A stretch of DNA of 64,000 nt from Asticcacaulis endophyticus (GCF_014652575.1 NZ_BMZB01000001.1:1045722-1109721), one strand, 5' to 3'. Shown: positions 34,398 through 43,571, numbered from the stretch's first letter. Numbers and translations: made by a program. Notes: generated by a model not told the origin, from the letters alone.

Positions 34398-34836
34398 AGT
34401 TTCGTCCCTGTAAGTTGTTCTCGAACGCGGTTTAAACTGACTGCATGTGTTTGAAACCTGACCTTACGAACCCTTTTTTGTCTTGCCCGCTAAGTTTTTG
34501 TCTTTTTATGGTAACGTTATCATGTCTTGCGGACATTTTCGCAGGAAGTGGGATTTGTATTGAATAAATTGAATAATTCATAAAATGTCTTCCCTGTCAT
34601 AGCACTTTTGGCGTGCTTTTTGACCTTCCGACGGATGGTTTTCGTCATGAAGTGTTGTTGATTTCACAAAATGCCTCATTTTTGTCAATAACAAATGTCA
34701 TCGATGTCATAATGCGGGACCAAATGGCTGGACATTGACCAAAATGTGTGGCTTCACTGCATCATAAACAATGTTGGAACGGGCGAATCTGCCTTAAAAT
34801 CCAAAACCTCAAGCCCATGCCGTAAATTGACCGACC
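34398..34836. other. Divergent regulatory region between TonB receptor and LacI regulator
   Basis: 439 bases, AT-rich compared with the flanks, no gene. It carries a LacI-type operator at 34509-34522 and a direct repeat ATGTCAT-CG-ATGTCAT near 34695. The remainder shows no recognisable element. Confidence 0.7.
34509..34522. promoter_or_regulatory. LacI-family operator
   Basis: TGGTAACGTTATCA: a near-perfect palindrome around the AACGTT core typical of LacI/GalR-family operators. It is about 112 bases upstream of the receptor start and is the likely target of the divergent LacI regulator. Confidence 0.7.
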
Positions 34837-35859
34837 ATGACCACCATATATGATGTCTCAAAACTGGCCGGGGTGTCCGCCAAGACCGTGTCGCGGGTTC
34901 TGAATGAGCCGGATCGCGTAAAGACGGCGACCCGTGAGCAGGTTCTGGCGGCCATGAAGACGCTGGATTACAGCCCCAATGCCTCGGCGCGGCAGTTGCG
35001 GCTGGGTGGGTTTTCCTCGATCGGCCTGCTGCTGGAAGATCCGGCCTCAGGTTACCAGAGCCGTTTCCATCAGGCCCTGCTGACCGCCTGCATGGAAGCG
35101 GGCAAATATATGACGGTCGAGCTGTTCGAAGGCGTCATGCCGGACTGGCAGGCGCGAGTGGATCGCTTTCTGACCGAAGGGCGGGTGCGCGATCTGATCT
35201 TGCTGCCCACCTTGTGTGATTTCACGCCGCTTAAGGATTTGCTGCGTGAGCGCGGCGCGCGGGCTGTGCTGATTGCGCCCTCGGTCCATGATCCGCACTT
35301 TCCGTCGGTGGTCATGGATGACCGGGCGGCGGCGCGTCAGATCATCGAATATCTGTTTTCTCTGGGCCATACACGCATCGGCCATATCACCGGCCATCCT
35401 GATCACTCGGCCACGATTTTGCGGCGCTCTGGTGTCATCGAGGCCTATGACGCCAGGGGCCTGCCGCGCCCAAAGCCAGAGCTGTTCGCCAGCGGTGACT
35501 TCATGTTCAAAAAGGGCATCGAGGCGGCGGAGACGCTGCTGTCCTTACCGGAGCCGCCGACCGCGATTTTTGCGGCCAATGATGAAACGGCAGCGGCGGT
35601 CGCTATGGTCGCGCATCGCCGGGGCCTCAGCATACCCGGTGACCTGTCGGTGGTCGGTTTTGATGATGCGCCGATTGCCTCTGCTGTCTGGCCGCAACTG
35701 ACGACGATCGCCCAGCCGTACTTTGAGATGGCCCGCAAGGTGGTGCATCTGGTCGATACCTGGGATCAGCAAAGCACGCAGTCGGGTTTCGTCAGCACAT
35801 ATCTGACGCCGCATGAACTGGTCGTCCGTGAATCGAGCGGGCCCGTTTTAAAAGGCTGA
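34837..35859 (+). CDS. LacI-family transcriptional regulator
   Basis: 340 aa. N-terminal LacI helix-turn-helix TTIYDVSKLAGVSAKTVSRVLNEPDRV with hinge YSPNASARQLR, then a periplasmic-binding-like effector domain (LGHTRIGHITGH; FAANDETAAAVAM; DLSVVGFDDAPIAS). Divergent from the TonB receptor/halogenase group and probably its repressor. The effector is likely a sugar or an imported derivative, but cannot be named. Confidence 0.94.
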   Translation: MTTIYDVSKLAGVSAKTVSRVLNEPDRVKTATREQVLAAMKTLDYSPNASARQLRLGGFSSIGLLLEDPASGYQSRFHQALLTACMEAGKYMTVELFEGVMPDWQARVDRFLTEGRVRDLILLPTLCDFTPLKDLLRERGARAVLIAPSVHDPHFPSVVMDDRAAARQIIEYLFSLGHTRIGHITGHPDHSATILRRSGVIEAYDARGLPRPKPELFASGDFMFKKGIEAAETLLSLPEPPTAIFAANDETAAAVAMVAHRRGLSIPGDLSVVGFDDAPIASAVWPQLTTIAQPYFEMARKVVHLVDTWDQQSTQSGFVSTYLTPHELVVRESSGPVLKG

Positions 35860-35940
35860 TGGGCCGAAAGTCTGATGATGCAGGGACGTTTTGACGGGGT
35901 AAAAACGGTAAGAAGACGTTAATTTTACCACCCATGCACT

Positions 35941-35955
35941 TGCGAATTATTTGCA
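35941..35955. promoter_or_regulatory. Fur box upstream of tonB
   Basis: TGCGAATTATTTGCA, close to a perfect palindrome of the alphaproteobacterial Fur form TGCGAAT-N-ATTCGCA, 44 bases before the tonB start. Confidence 0.75.
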
Positions 35956-35998
35956 TAGGTGCTACCCAGCCTGCCGGATATCATTGCGGGTAGTGGGC

Positions 35999-36742
35999 AT
36001 GGGTGTGCAGGCGGCGTTCGCGCCAAATATTGGGCCAAAGACTAGGCCAGATACTAAACCTGAAACGGGACGCGCCCTTAAGCCTTCTGCGGTTAAGGCC
36101 GCGCGCGTGTCGCCATTGGCCATTGCCGTCGCTTTATCCATCGCCGTTCATGCCGGTATCGGCCTTTATTTTGTGACTATGCGCTTTGTAGCACCACCCG
36201 CTCAGGCCTCCCTTGATGAAGCGATGCTGGTCGAGATGTACCTGCCGCAGATCGAGCCCGATAAGCCTAAGCCGTCACCGACACCGCCCGTGCCTCAGCC
36301 GGTTGCGATGTCGCCCATCAAGACCCGCACGGTTGACGTGCCTGTGGTCTCAGATGTCGCTCCTCTGGTCATGGCCGCGGTTGAATCGCCTAAAACCGTT
36401 GCCGCCGCTCCGGTGGTTGCCCAGCCATCACCAGTACCGGCGCCCGCCGCAGAGCGATTTGTTGAGGTCGATGTCGATCAGGCCTTGTCGCGTAATCCGG
36501 CCCCGCCCTATCCGCCCAAATCCGTGCAGATGCGCGAACAGGGCGTTGTCTGGCTTCGGCTTATGGTGCGCGCCGACGGTGGCGTCGGTGAGGTGCAGGT
36601 TAAGACCTCCAGCGGTTCTATGCGTCTGGATGGTGCCGCCAGACAGGCCGTCAAAACCTGGAAATTTACCCCCGCTCGTCGCAACGGGCAGGTCGTCGAA
36701 TCGTGGGTCAATGTACCCATTCGCTTTAATCTGAAATCTTAG
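35999..36742 (+). CDS. tonB: TonB energy-transducing protein
   Basis: 247 aa from ATG 35999; a TTG at 35951 lies inside the Fur box and is discarded. One transmembrane helix (LAIAVALSIAVHAGIGLYFVTM) follows a basic N-terminus. A Pro-rich spacer (PDKPKPSPTPPVPQP) and a C-terminal TonB domain (NPAPPYPPKSVQMREQGVVWL; SSGSMRLDGAARQAVKTWKF) complete it. TonB couples the inner-membrane proton force to outer-membrane receptors. No exbB/exbD nearby. Shares a likely iron-controlled transcript with the DUF4198 gene. Confidence 0.93.
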   Translation: MGVQAAFAPNIGPKTRPDTKPETGRALKPSAVKAARVSPLAIAVALSIAVHAGIGLYFVTMRFVAPPAQASLDEAMLVEMYLPQIEPDKPKPSPTPPVPQPVAMSPIKTRTVDVPVVSDVAPLVMAAVESPKTVAAAPVVAQPSPVPAPAAERFVEVDVDQALSRNPAPPYPPKSVQMREQGVVWLRLMVRADGGVGEVQVKTSSGSMRLDGAARQAVKTWKFTPARRNGQVVESWVNVPIRFNLKS

Positions 36743-36765
36743 TCTTCATCGGGAACCTTAACGAC

Positions 36766-37656
36766 ATGAAATTCACCAAAGGTCTTATCAGTTCGCTGGC
36801 GCTTCTGGCCGCACTCGGTCCAGTTAGCGCAGTTGCCCACAGTCAATGGCTGCTGCCATCGGCCACTCAAGTAGAAAACTCCACCAACCCGCAACGCCCG
36901 ACCTATGTGACGGTTGATGCGGCGTCTTCCAATGGCCTGTTCTATCCTGACCATAACGCCATGCGCCTGACCGGCCTGCAAATCACCGGCCCGGATGGGG
37001 CGGCGGTTGAGGCGGAGAACGTCTCAACGGGCAAGCTGCGCTCGACCTTTGATGTTAAGCTGCTTAAGCCCGGCACTTACCGCATCGCGTCGGTCAATAA
37101 TTCGGTCATGGCCCGCTACAAAAAGGACGGCCAGGACGTCAACTTCCGCGGCACCGAAGAGACCTTTGCCAAGGAAGTCCCGGCAAATGCCGAAGGGCTG
37201 ACCGTATCGCGCAACTTTGGCCGGGTTGAGACCTTTGTGACATCAGGTGCACCGACCGACATCAAGGCAATCGGTAAGGGCCTTGAGATCCTGCCGCTGC
37301 AACCGACAACCGATCTGGTGCTGGGGGAGACCGCCAAGTTCCGCGTGCTGGTTGACGGCAAGCCGACGTCAGGCCTGTCGATCAAGATCGTTCCCGGCGG
37401 GGTGCGCTATCGCGGCGCGCTTAAGGATCAGGTTCTGAAAACCGATGCCAACGGTGAGTTTTCGATCAAGTGGGAACTGGCCGGGGCCTATTGGGTCAAC
37501 ACCAGCTATCCACCGCGTCCGGAAGCCGACGATGATGACGCGCCCGCCGGTGGTCCGGCGGCGGGTGGCCAAGGTGGTGGCATGGGGGCGCCGCGTGGTC
37601 CGATGGCTCCGCTGCGCATGTCCTATTCGGTCACGCTTGAGGTCATGCCGCAGTAG
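36766..37656 (+). CDS. DUF4198 periplasmic protein
   Basis: 296 aa, signal peptide (LISSLALLAALGPVSAVAHS). After cleavage the mature N-terminus begins with His (HSQWLLPS), a form suited to metal binding, as in many DUF4198/GH25-like periplasmic proteins. Beta-rich domain with GPDG, KPGTYRIAS and a second Ig-like part (LKTDANGEFSIKWELAGAYWV). The tail has a DDDDAP and Gly-rich low-complexity run. Family members occur beside TonB and metal receptors; a metal-handling role is inferred. 23 bases after tonB. Confidence 0.88.
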   Translation: MKFTKGLISSLALLAALGPVSAVAHSQWLLPSATQVENSTNPQRPTYVTVDAASSNGLFYPDHNAMRLTGLQITGPDGAAVEAENVSTGKLRSTFDVKLLKPGTYRIASVNNSVMARYKKDGQDVNFRGTEETFAKEVPANAEGLTVSRNFGRVETFVTSGAPTDIKAIGKGLEILPLQPTTDLVLGETAKFRVLVDGKPTSGLSIKIVPGGVRYRGALKDQVLKTDANGEFSIKWELAGAYWVNTSYPPRPEADDDDAPAGGPAAGGQGGGMGAPRGPMAPLRMSYSVTLEVMPQ

Positions 37657-37678
37657 TTAAGGCGGTAAATTGAACGGT

Positions 37679-37713
37679 AAAGGGCTGCTCATTTCGCGAT
37701 GAGTGGCCCTTTT
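37679..37713 (+). terminator. Terminator after the DUF4198 gene
   Basis: AAAGGGC-TG-CTCAT / ATGAG-TG-GCCCTTT stem with loop TTCGCG and a following TTTTC run. Confidence 0.8.
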
Positions 37714-37841
37714 CTTTACGCGTGCATTTGTGTCGGCTGTGAAATGTGTTGGTTTTTTGCCACATTTTTTACAAGTTGATAATGAAAGTCAAAAACCGGT
37801 CATTTTGCACTTGCAAATAGCGGGGTTAGGTTTAATCGGGC

Positions 37842-37858
37842 TTGCGAATGATTATTAA
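37842..37858. promoter_or_regulatory. Fur-like box upstream of the siderophore receptor
   Basis: TTGCGAATGATTATTAA: one strong half (TGCGAATGATT) and a weaker second half, 57 bases before the receptor start. A further half-site TTGCAAAT lies at 37811. Confidence 0.6.
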
Positions 37859-37914
37859 CTGCGGGATGCGGCTGATAGTCTCTCGATATTCACAAGTACG
37901 GAAAACCAAAACCC

Positions 37915-40230
37915 ATGACCAAAATCCGCAGCCGTAAACACAGCGTCAATCGCTATCTGGCCACCGTCGCCGCCGTAGCCCTTCCGGCAATGCCCCTCAT
38001 CGCCCACGCTCAGGCGGCCGAAGAAAAAACCCTGAAAGAAGTCACGGTCACAGCCACGGTTGATAAGTATAAGGCCGAACTGACCTCGCCTAAATATACG
38101 CAAGCCTTGGTCGATACGCCTAAGACTGTGACGGTCATCACTAAGAACATCATTCAGGAGCAGGGCGCCACGACCCTGATGGAAGCCCTGCGCAATACGC
38201 CGGGCATCACCATGCAACTGGGTGAAAACGGTAATACGTCATCAGGTGATACGTTCCAGATGCGCGGCTTTTCGGCACAGTCTTCGCTGTTCCTCGATGG
38301 CATTCGCGATCTGGGTGCCGTGACCCGCGATACCTTTAACATCGAACAGATCGAAGTGGCTAAGGGCCCGTCCGGTTCGGATGGTGGCCGGGGTTCGTCT
38401 TCGGGCTACATCAATCTGGTGTCCAAACTACCGACCCTTCAGGAGGCATCTTCGCTTCAGGCCAACCTTACGAGCGAAGGCGGCCTGCGTGCTGCGGTTG
38501 ATGTCAACCACAAGCTGGGTGACACCGTTGCCTTCCGTCTGAACGCTTTCTCTCAGGACAATGATGTTCCAGGGCGTGATGAGGTTAATAATTCCGGTTA
38601 CGGTTTTGCGCCGTCTCTGGCCTTCGGTTTGGGCACCCGCACCCGCCTTTATGCCTTTGCCCAACATGTGAAGCAGGACAATGTCCCTGATGGCGGCATC
38701 CCCAGCATCGGTCTGGAAGGGTATTATTACAGCCCGCCGACGACTAATCCGCCTTCGGCAGAAATTGTTGCGGCTGTACGCGCTGGCGCCAAGGTTGATC
38801 GTGAAAACTTCTATGGCTCGGTCAATGATTTCGAAAAAACCGAAGCCAATATGCTAACGATTAAGTTTGAGCATGACCTGAACGAAAACACTTTCGTTAC
38901 CAATACGGCACGTTACGGCAAAACCTCGATGGATCGTGTGCTGACGGGTATCAATGCTATCACGCCGGGTATAGCGGCTGTTGGTTCCACTCCGGCGGTA
39001 TATAATATTGACCCTGCAACCTGGACTTTGAGCCGTTCGCGTCAGGGTGTGGATCAGGAAAATGAAATCCTGGCCAATCAGATCAGCATCGTCACGTCAT
39101 TCACCACAGGCGGACTTGAGCATGACCTGTCGGCAGGTGCCGAAGTCATGTATGAGCGTCAGAAGACTAAGACTCTGGCCACGGCACTGGTAGGGGCAAC
39201 GGCGCCTGCGGTGCCTGCGGCTAACCTCTATAATCCGAACGCCAATGACGTTCTGCCGGGCCTTTTGGCCACCGGTGCTTTTACGGAAGGCAAGACGACT
39301 ACCCTTTCGCTGTATGCCTTTGATACGATTAAGCTGAACGATCAGTGGCTGCTCAATGCTGGTTTCCGTTCGGACACCTATTCGACCGAAACCAATGTTG
39401 TTTCTGTTCCGACGACCGCCCCAACTACGAAGCAGGTTGTCAATGTCGAGGCCGATGATACGGTATTTAGCTGGAATGTCGGCGCGGTCTATAAGCCTCT
39501 GCCGAACGGTTCGATCTACGCGTCGATTGCCAATTCGGTGACGCCTCCGGGTGGTGCAAACTTTACCCTGAGTGAAAGCGCTACTTCTACGGCGAATCCC
39601 AACATGGACCCGCAGGAAACTCTGAACTACGAAGTCGGTACGAAGTGGGATTTGCTGAATGAGCATCTGTCGCTGACGGCTGCCTACTACCGCACGGAAC
39701 ATGAAAATGAAATCGCGATTGATTCTGATCCGTCTTCTGCGGTGCGCGTAGTCCAGTTCGGTAAGCGTATTGTCGAAGGCGTGGAACTGAGCGTGGTCGG
39801 TAAGATCAACGACAAGTGGAGCATCATGGGCGGCCTTGCGACCATGGACACAGAGATCACCGAAGGCTCGACGGGTAACAACGCCAATGGCGCGGCGGCT
39901 CGTTGGTCTCCGGACCTGACCGGCACCGTGTGGACGACCTATAAGGTGCTACCGAAGCTGACCATTGGTGGCGGCGCGCGCTACACGTCTGACCAAAAGC
40001 GTGTGGTCGATCCGACGGCCAATGTCTCAACCTCAAACGTACCTGAAATCCCGTCCTATTGGGTGGTGGATGCCATGGCAGCCTATGATTTCAACCGCGA
40101 TGTGGCTCTGCGTCTGAATGTCTATAACCTCTTCGACGAAGACTATATCTCCACGCTTAATAACTCCGGTGCACGCCTGACCATGGGGCAACCACGGGCG
40201 GCAACCTTAAGCCTGAGCTACAAGTTCTAA
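37915..40230 (+). CDS. fiu: Fiu-like catecholate siderophore TonB receptor
   Basis: 771 aa, signal peptide ending AHAQA. TonB box KEVTVTATVD, plug domain with TPKTVTVITKNIIQEQGATTLMEALRNTPGI and FQMRGFSAQSSLFLDGIRDLG, then NIEQIEVAKGPSGSDGGRGSSSGYINLVSK as in Fiu/CirA-class receptors, and a C-terminal beta strand ending in SYKF. Fiu receptors import catechol-iron (dihydroxybenzoyl) complexes. The PiuC-type dioxygenase and the alpha-hydroxy-acid oxidase downstream are usual neighbours. A Fur-like box sits upstream. Confidence 0.94.
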   Translation: MTKIRSRKHSVNRYLATVAAVALPAMPLIAHAQAAEEKTLKEVTVTATVDKYKAELTSPKYTQALVDTPKTVTVITKNIIQEQGATTLMEALRNTPGITMQLGENGNTSSGDTFQMRGFSAQSSLFLDGIRDLGAVTRDTFNIEQIEVAKGPSGSDGGRGSSSGYINLVSKLPTLQEASSLQANLTSEGGLRAAVDVNHKLGDTVAFRLNAFSQDNDVPGRDEVNNSGYGFAPSLAFGLGTRTRLYAFAQHVKQDNVPDGGIPSIGLEGYYYSPPTTNPPSAEIVAAVRAGAKVDRENFYGSVNDFEKTEANMLTIKFEHDLNENTFVTNTARYGKTSMDRVLTGINAITPGIAAVGSTPAVYNIDPATWTLSRSRQGVDQENEILANQISIVTSFTTGGLEHDLSAGAEVMYERQKTKTLATALVGATAPAVPAANLYNPNANDVLPGLLATGAFTEGKTTTLSLYAFDTIKLNDQWLLNAGFRSDTYSTETNVVSVPTTAPTTKQVVNVEADDTVFSWNVGAVYKPLPNGSIYASIANSVTPPGGANFTLSESATSTANPNMDPQETLNYEVGTKWDLLNEHLSLTAAYYRTEHENEIAIDSDPSSAVRVVQFGKRIVEGVELSVVGKINDKWSIMGGLATMDTEITEGSTGNNANGAAARWSPDLTGTVWTTYKVLPKLTIGGGARYTSDQKRVVDPTANVSTSNVPEIPSYWVVDAMAAYDFNRDVALRLNVYNLFDEDYISTLNNSGARLTMGQPRAATLSLSYKF

Positions 40231-40252
40231 TCAGGCTTGGTGCGACAAAAAG

Positions 40253-40288
40253 AACGGCCCCCGTTGTCATGACGGGGGCTGTTTTTAT
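40253..40288 (+). terminator. Terminator after the fiu-like gene
   Basis: AACGGCCCCCGT / ACGGGGGCTGTT-type stem with a short loop, followed by TTTTTATT. The dioxygenase gene starts 39 bases later, so its expression depends on read-through or its own promoter. Confidence 0.85.
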
Positions 40289-40326
40289 TAAGAAAAGCTG
40301 TAAAACGGTATCAGGAGGCGACCGCT

Positions 40327-41007
40327 ATGATGCTGCATATCCCTGAAATTCTGACCCGTGATCAGCTTGAGTCTATCCGCGCAGGCCTGAACACAGCATC
40401 GTGGCATGATGGAGCGGCCACCGCCGGGCCGCAAGCCGTGCAGGTCAAGCATAATCGCCAACTGCCCGCCGATGCGCCCCAGTCTCAGATTCTGGCCGAT
40501 ATGGTCACCAAGGCGCTCAAAGCCCATCCGCTGTTTATCTCAGCCGCCCTGCCGCACATTATTCTGACACCGCGCTTTAATGCCTACGAAGGCGGCGGGC
40601 ATTACGGCAATCATGTCGACAGTGCCATCCATTTCGATCCGCTCAAACAGATCAGCGTGCGCACCGATGTATCCTGCACGGTGTTTTTGAACGATCCCGA
40701 AGACTATGATGGCGGTGAACTGATTGTTGAGGATACTTACGGCGCTCATGAGGTGAAACTTAAGTCCGGTGATGCCATACTCTATCCATCAACCTCCCTG
40801 CACCGGGTCGAACCAGTAACGCGAGGCGTGCGGCTGGCGTCGTTTTTGTGGGTGCAGAGCATGGTCAGGGACGATACCCGCCGTCAGATGTTATTCGATC
40901 TGGATATGACCATTCTGAAACTGCGCCAGACCCTCGGCGACAGTGCCGAAGTGGTGACCCTGACGGCGCATTATCATAATCTGCTGCGGCAATGGGCTGA
41001 CCTGTGA
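40327..41007 (+). CDS. piuC: Fe(II)/2-oxoglutarate PKHD-type hydroxylase (PiuC/YbiX)
   Basis: 226 aa. Iron ligands His96 and Asp98 ([10 protein letters not shown]) and His159 (SLHRVEPV), plus Arg169 for 2-oxoglutarate (RGVRLA), match YbiX/PiuC at almost the same numbers. Such enzymes are co-induced with Fiu under iron limitation; their substrate is unproven, with siderophore modification suggested. Overlaps the next gene by GTGA. Confidence 0.95.
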   Translation: MMLHIPEILTRDQLESIRAGLNTASWHDGAATAGPQAVQVKHNRQLPADAPQSQILADMVTKALKAHPLFISAALPHIILTPRFNAYEGGGHYGNHVDSAIHFDPLKQISVRTDVSCTVFLNDPEDYDGGELIVEDTYGAHEVKLKSGDAILYPSTSLHRVEPVTRGVRLASFLWVQSMVRDDTRRQMLFDLDMTILKLRQTLGDSAEVVTLTAHYHNLLRQWADL

Positions 41008-42095
41008 CTATTCTCACCGCCATTCCCCGCGATATCGTTAGCCTCAGCGACTATGAGCGCTATGCCCGCGCGCGGCTGGATGACAATGCCTGGGTCTATC
41101 TGATGAGCGGGGCGGGTGATGAACTGACCGTGACTGATAATGCGCAGGCCTATCAGCGCATCAAACTGGCTGGTCATGTGCTGGGCGATGTGGCGGGCGG
41201 CCATACCCGGCTTGAGTTGCTGGGGCAGGCCTTGCCGCATCCGATATGTGTGGCACCGATGGCCTATCATAAACTGTTCCATCCGGACGGGGAGGCGGCG
41301 ACCGCTATGGGGGCTGGCGCGGTCGGGGCGGGCATGGTCATAAGCTCGCTGGCGTCGGTGTCGTTTGAGGAGATTGCGGCCAAGGCCACCGGCCCGCTGT
41401 GGCTGCAACTCTATCTGCAACCGGATCGGGGCGCGGTGCTTGAGATGGTGCGCCGCGCCGAAGCCCTTGGGTTTGCCGGGCTGATGGTCACGGTCGATGC
41501 CCCGCTGGCGGGTCTGCGCAATCGTGAGCAACGGGCCGGATTTACGCTGCCGGATAGGGTGAGAGCGGTCAATGTCACGTCGCCGCCCGTAACCTTGCCG
41601 CCGCTTTCTGCCGGTCAGAGCGTAGTGTTTGATGGCCTGATGGCGCAGGCGCCGACCTGGGCCGACATGGAATGGCTGACCGGGCAAACTTACCTGCCGG
41701 TGATGCTTAAGGGTATACTGACGCCCACGGATGCAGTGCGGGCCTTTGAGGTCGGGGCGGCGGGTGTGGTTATATCCAATCATGGTGGGCGGATTCTTGA
41801 CGGCCTACCTGCAACAATTGATGTTTTGCCCGCCATAGTCTACGCCGCCCAAGGGCGCGGGCCGGTGCTGATCGATGGCGGTATCCGGCGCGGCAGCGAT
41901 ATTTTCAAGGCACTGGCGCTGGGGGCGTCTGCGGTGATGATTGGCCGTCCGGTGATGCACGCTCTGGCGACGGCGGGTGCGCTGGGCGTGGCCCATGCCA
42001 TCCGTACCCTGCACGAAGAACTGGAAGTGGTCATGGCCTTAAGTGGCTGCGCAACCTTAAAGGATATCTCACGAACGCATTTAATTACGGCATGA
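41004..42095 (+). CDS. FMN-dependent alpha-hydroxy-acid oxidase/dehydrogenase
   Basis: 363 aa from GTG 41004, overlapping piuC. Glycolate oxidase/LldD family: [26 protein letters not shown], a [14 protein letters not shown] block, and a C-terminal [20 protein letters not shown] with catalytic His and Arg and the FMN-phosphate site [19 protein letters not shown]. It oxidises an L-2-hydroxy acid. Coupling to piuC and the siderophore receptor points to iron-linked metabolism rather than lactate growth. Confidence 0.92.
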   Translation: MTILTAIPRDIVSLSDYERYARARLDDNAWVYLMSGAGDELTVTDNAQAYQRIKLAGHVLGDVAGGHTRLELLGQALPHPICVAPMAYHKLFHPDGEAATAMGAGAVGAGMVISSLASVSFEEIAAKATGPLWLQLYLQPDRGAVLEMVRRAEALGFAGLMVTVDAPLAGLRNREQRAGFTLPDRVRAVNVTSPPVTLPPLSAGQSVVFDGLMAQAPTWADMEWLTGQTYLPVMLKGILTPTDAVRAFEVGAAGVVISNHGGRILDGLPATIDVLPAIVYAAQGRGPVLIDGGIRRGSDIFKALALGASAVMIGRPVMHALATAGALGVAHAIRTLHEELEVVMALSGCATLKDISRTHLITA

Positions 42096-42254
42096 TCATA
42101 ACTGTGGCCTTAAAATAACAGCCATGAAAATCAATGTGGATTTTGTTGCCAGATGTGAAAATCGGTCTTAGGGTGGTTATGTCCGGCGAACCTTTTACCT
42201 ATCGACTCCCTCTATAGGCCAAGGCTTGCGCCCAAACTGGCCACACTATAAGGC

Positions 42255-42290
42255 ACCCGTCAGGACGCACACACCTGACGGGTTTCTTTT
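42255..42290 (+). terminator. Terminator downstream of the hydroxy-acid oxidase gene
   Basis: ACCCGTCAGG / CCTGACGGGT stem with a 9-base loop and a following TTTCTTTT. The rest of 42096-42367 shows nothing recognisable. Confidence 0.9.
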
Positions 42291-42367
42291 ATATTAAATT
42301 AATCTTAAAATTATTTTTATCAATAAACTTATATTGATTGAGAGCATGCTGACAACTGAAAATCGCT

Positions 42368-42625
42368 TTAGTTGCGACGGCTAAGGATTTGTGCCTTTAG
42401 GCCCATGTCGCGCTCGATCTTTTCACGCAGTTGCAAGCGCTTGGTCAGGGAATAGGTGTTGAGGCAAATGGTAAAGGTCGCCCCAATCAATTCGGCGACT
42501 TCGGTCTCGCCTTCGGCCTCGGCGATCGATTTGATGTAATCCAAAGCGGCAATGACATTATGGATGGTCTGCTCACCATTATCGAGATCATCCAGAGAAA
42601 AGACTTCCGGCTTTGTCGGGTTCAT
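42368..42625 (-). CDS. Hypothetical protein
   Basis: 85 aa from ATG 42625, which has AGGGAA upstream; the frame is open to 42697 without a ribosome site. Soluble, helical: acidic N-terminus (SLDDLDNGEQTIHNVIAALDYI), a central ATFTICLNTYSLTKRLQ helix and a basic end. Not recognised. It is 123 bases from the LuxR-type gene, same strand. Confidence 0.6.
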   Translation of the reverse strand: MNPTKPEVFSLDDLDNGEQTIHNVIAALDYIKSIAEAEGETEVAELIGATFTICLNTYSLTKRLQLREKIERDMGLKAQILSRRN

Positions 42626-42748
42626 AAGTTGTATTCCCTGTCTGCGCCCTAAAGCCCCCGCCCTCGAAACCGCAAATGTGAGGCTAATCGGAATCACTAT
42701 GCGTGTGCATCACGAGAATACGTGATGCGGCCATGTATATTTGCTGAT

Positions 42749-43489
42749 TCAGGGATGAATTATGCCTGCCATGACGGCTTTGACGACCGCTTGAACGCGG
42801 TTGGTGACCTCAAGCTTGCGAAAGATGTGGCGCATATGGGTATCGACGGTATTGCGGCTAATGGTCAGGATGGTGGCAATGTCCTCATCGGTCTTGCCGG
42901 CAGCGACCCATAGCAGGATTTCTTCTTCCTTGGGGGTAAGCACAGTGAAGGTTGCGATGTCAGGCCGGGCGAACAGGCGTTTATAGGCGGCGTAAAACTG
43001 GGTGCAATAGGCGCTGATCAGATCAAGGTTTCCAAGACAGGCATCGGTGCGTTCCGTACTGGCCAGCGCCACACCTGCGATCTGGGCGCGTCTTCCTTTG
43101 AACGGGACGCCAATGCCGTTATTCAATCCGGCATCTTCGGCCAGCCGCATCAGGCTTATCTGCACCTTATCCAGCGATTGCTGTTTTTCCAGATCCGACC
43201 ACAAAAACCCCCAATGGTGGGTGGCCGCGGCGCGCAGTACGGGGTCAAAGCGCGCCAGTCCTTTTTCTTCATAGTGTTTTTGCCAGTCTTCGGGATAGTT
43301 GACCAGCAAGCCTGTGCGGTTAAATTCGGCCGGTATATCCAGATCGCGCGGAACCGAAAAATTAATCAGATCATAGCCAAACCTGTTCATGGCACCGGTG
43401 AACGTGCCAAACAGGTCATCCGCCGTTGCGGCGCGTGCCGTATCCGTAATAAAATCTTCGAAGCGATGTGTACCTGGTGTATGCAGCAT
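42749..43489 (-). CDS. LuxR-type quorum-sensing regulator (solo)
   Basis: 246 aa. N-terminal autoinducer-binding domain and C-terminal GerE helix-turn-helix (LTPKEEEILLWVAAGKTDEDIATILTISRNTVDTHMRHI). The six pocket residues of TraR-type proteins are all present at the correct spacing: Trp69, Tyr73, Asp82, Pro83, Trp97 and Gly125. No luxI-type synthase lies in the window, making it a solo that may sense AHLs made by others or elsewhere in the genome. Faces the hypothetical gene on the same strand. Confidence 0.92.
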   Translation of the reverse strand: MLHTPGTHRFEDFITDTARAATADDLFGTFTGAMNRFGYDLINFSVPRDLDIPAEFNRTGLLVNYPEDWQKHYEEKGLARFDPVLRAAATHHWGFLWSDLEKQQSLDKVQISLMRLAEDAGLNNGIGVPFKGRRAQIAGVALASTERTDACLGNLDLISAYCTQFYAAYKRLFARPDIATFTVLTPKEEEILLWVAAGKTDEDIATILTISRNTVDTHMRHIFRKLEVTNRVQAVVKAVMAGIIHP

Positions 43490-43571
43490 GACTTGAATTA
43501 AGGCTTTGTTGGGGTCACGCTACATGGCAATTGTGATCACGACAACGACTAAGGTTATAAGGTAGATAATA

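Noticed and set aside
34690-34712. ATGTCAT direct repeat as a Pho box before the LacI gene
   Set aside because: Repeat spacing is 9 bases rather than 11, and neighbouring genes have no phosphate link.
43430-43571. lux box near the LuxR solo
   Set aside because: An ACCTGGTGTATGCAG segment looks slightly similar but lies in the coding region and is not palindromic.
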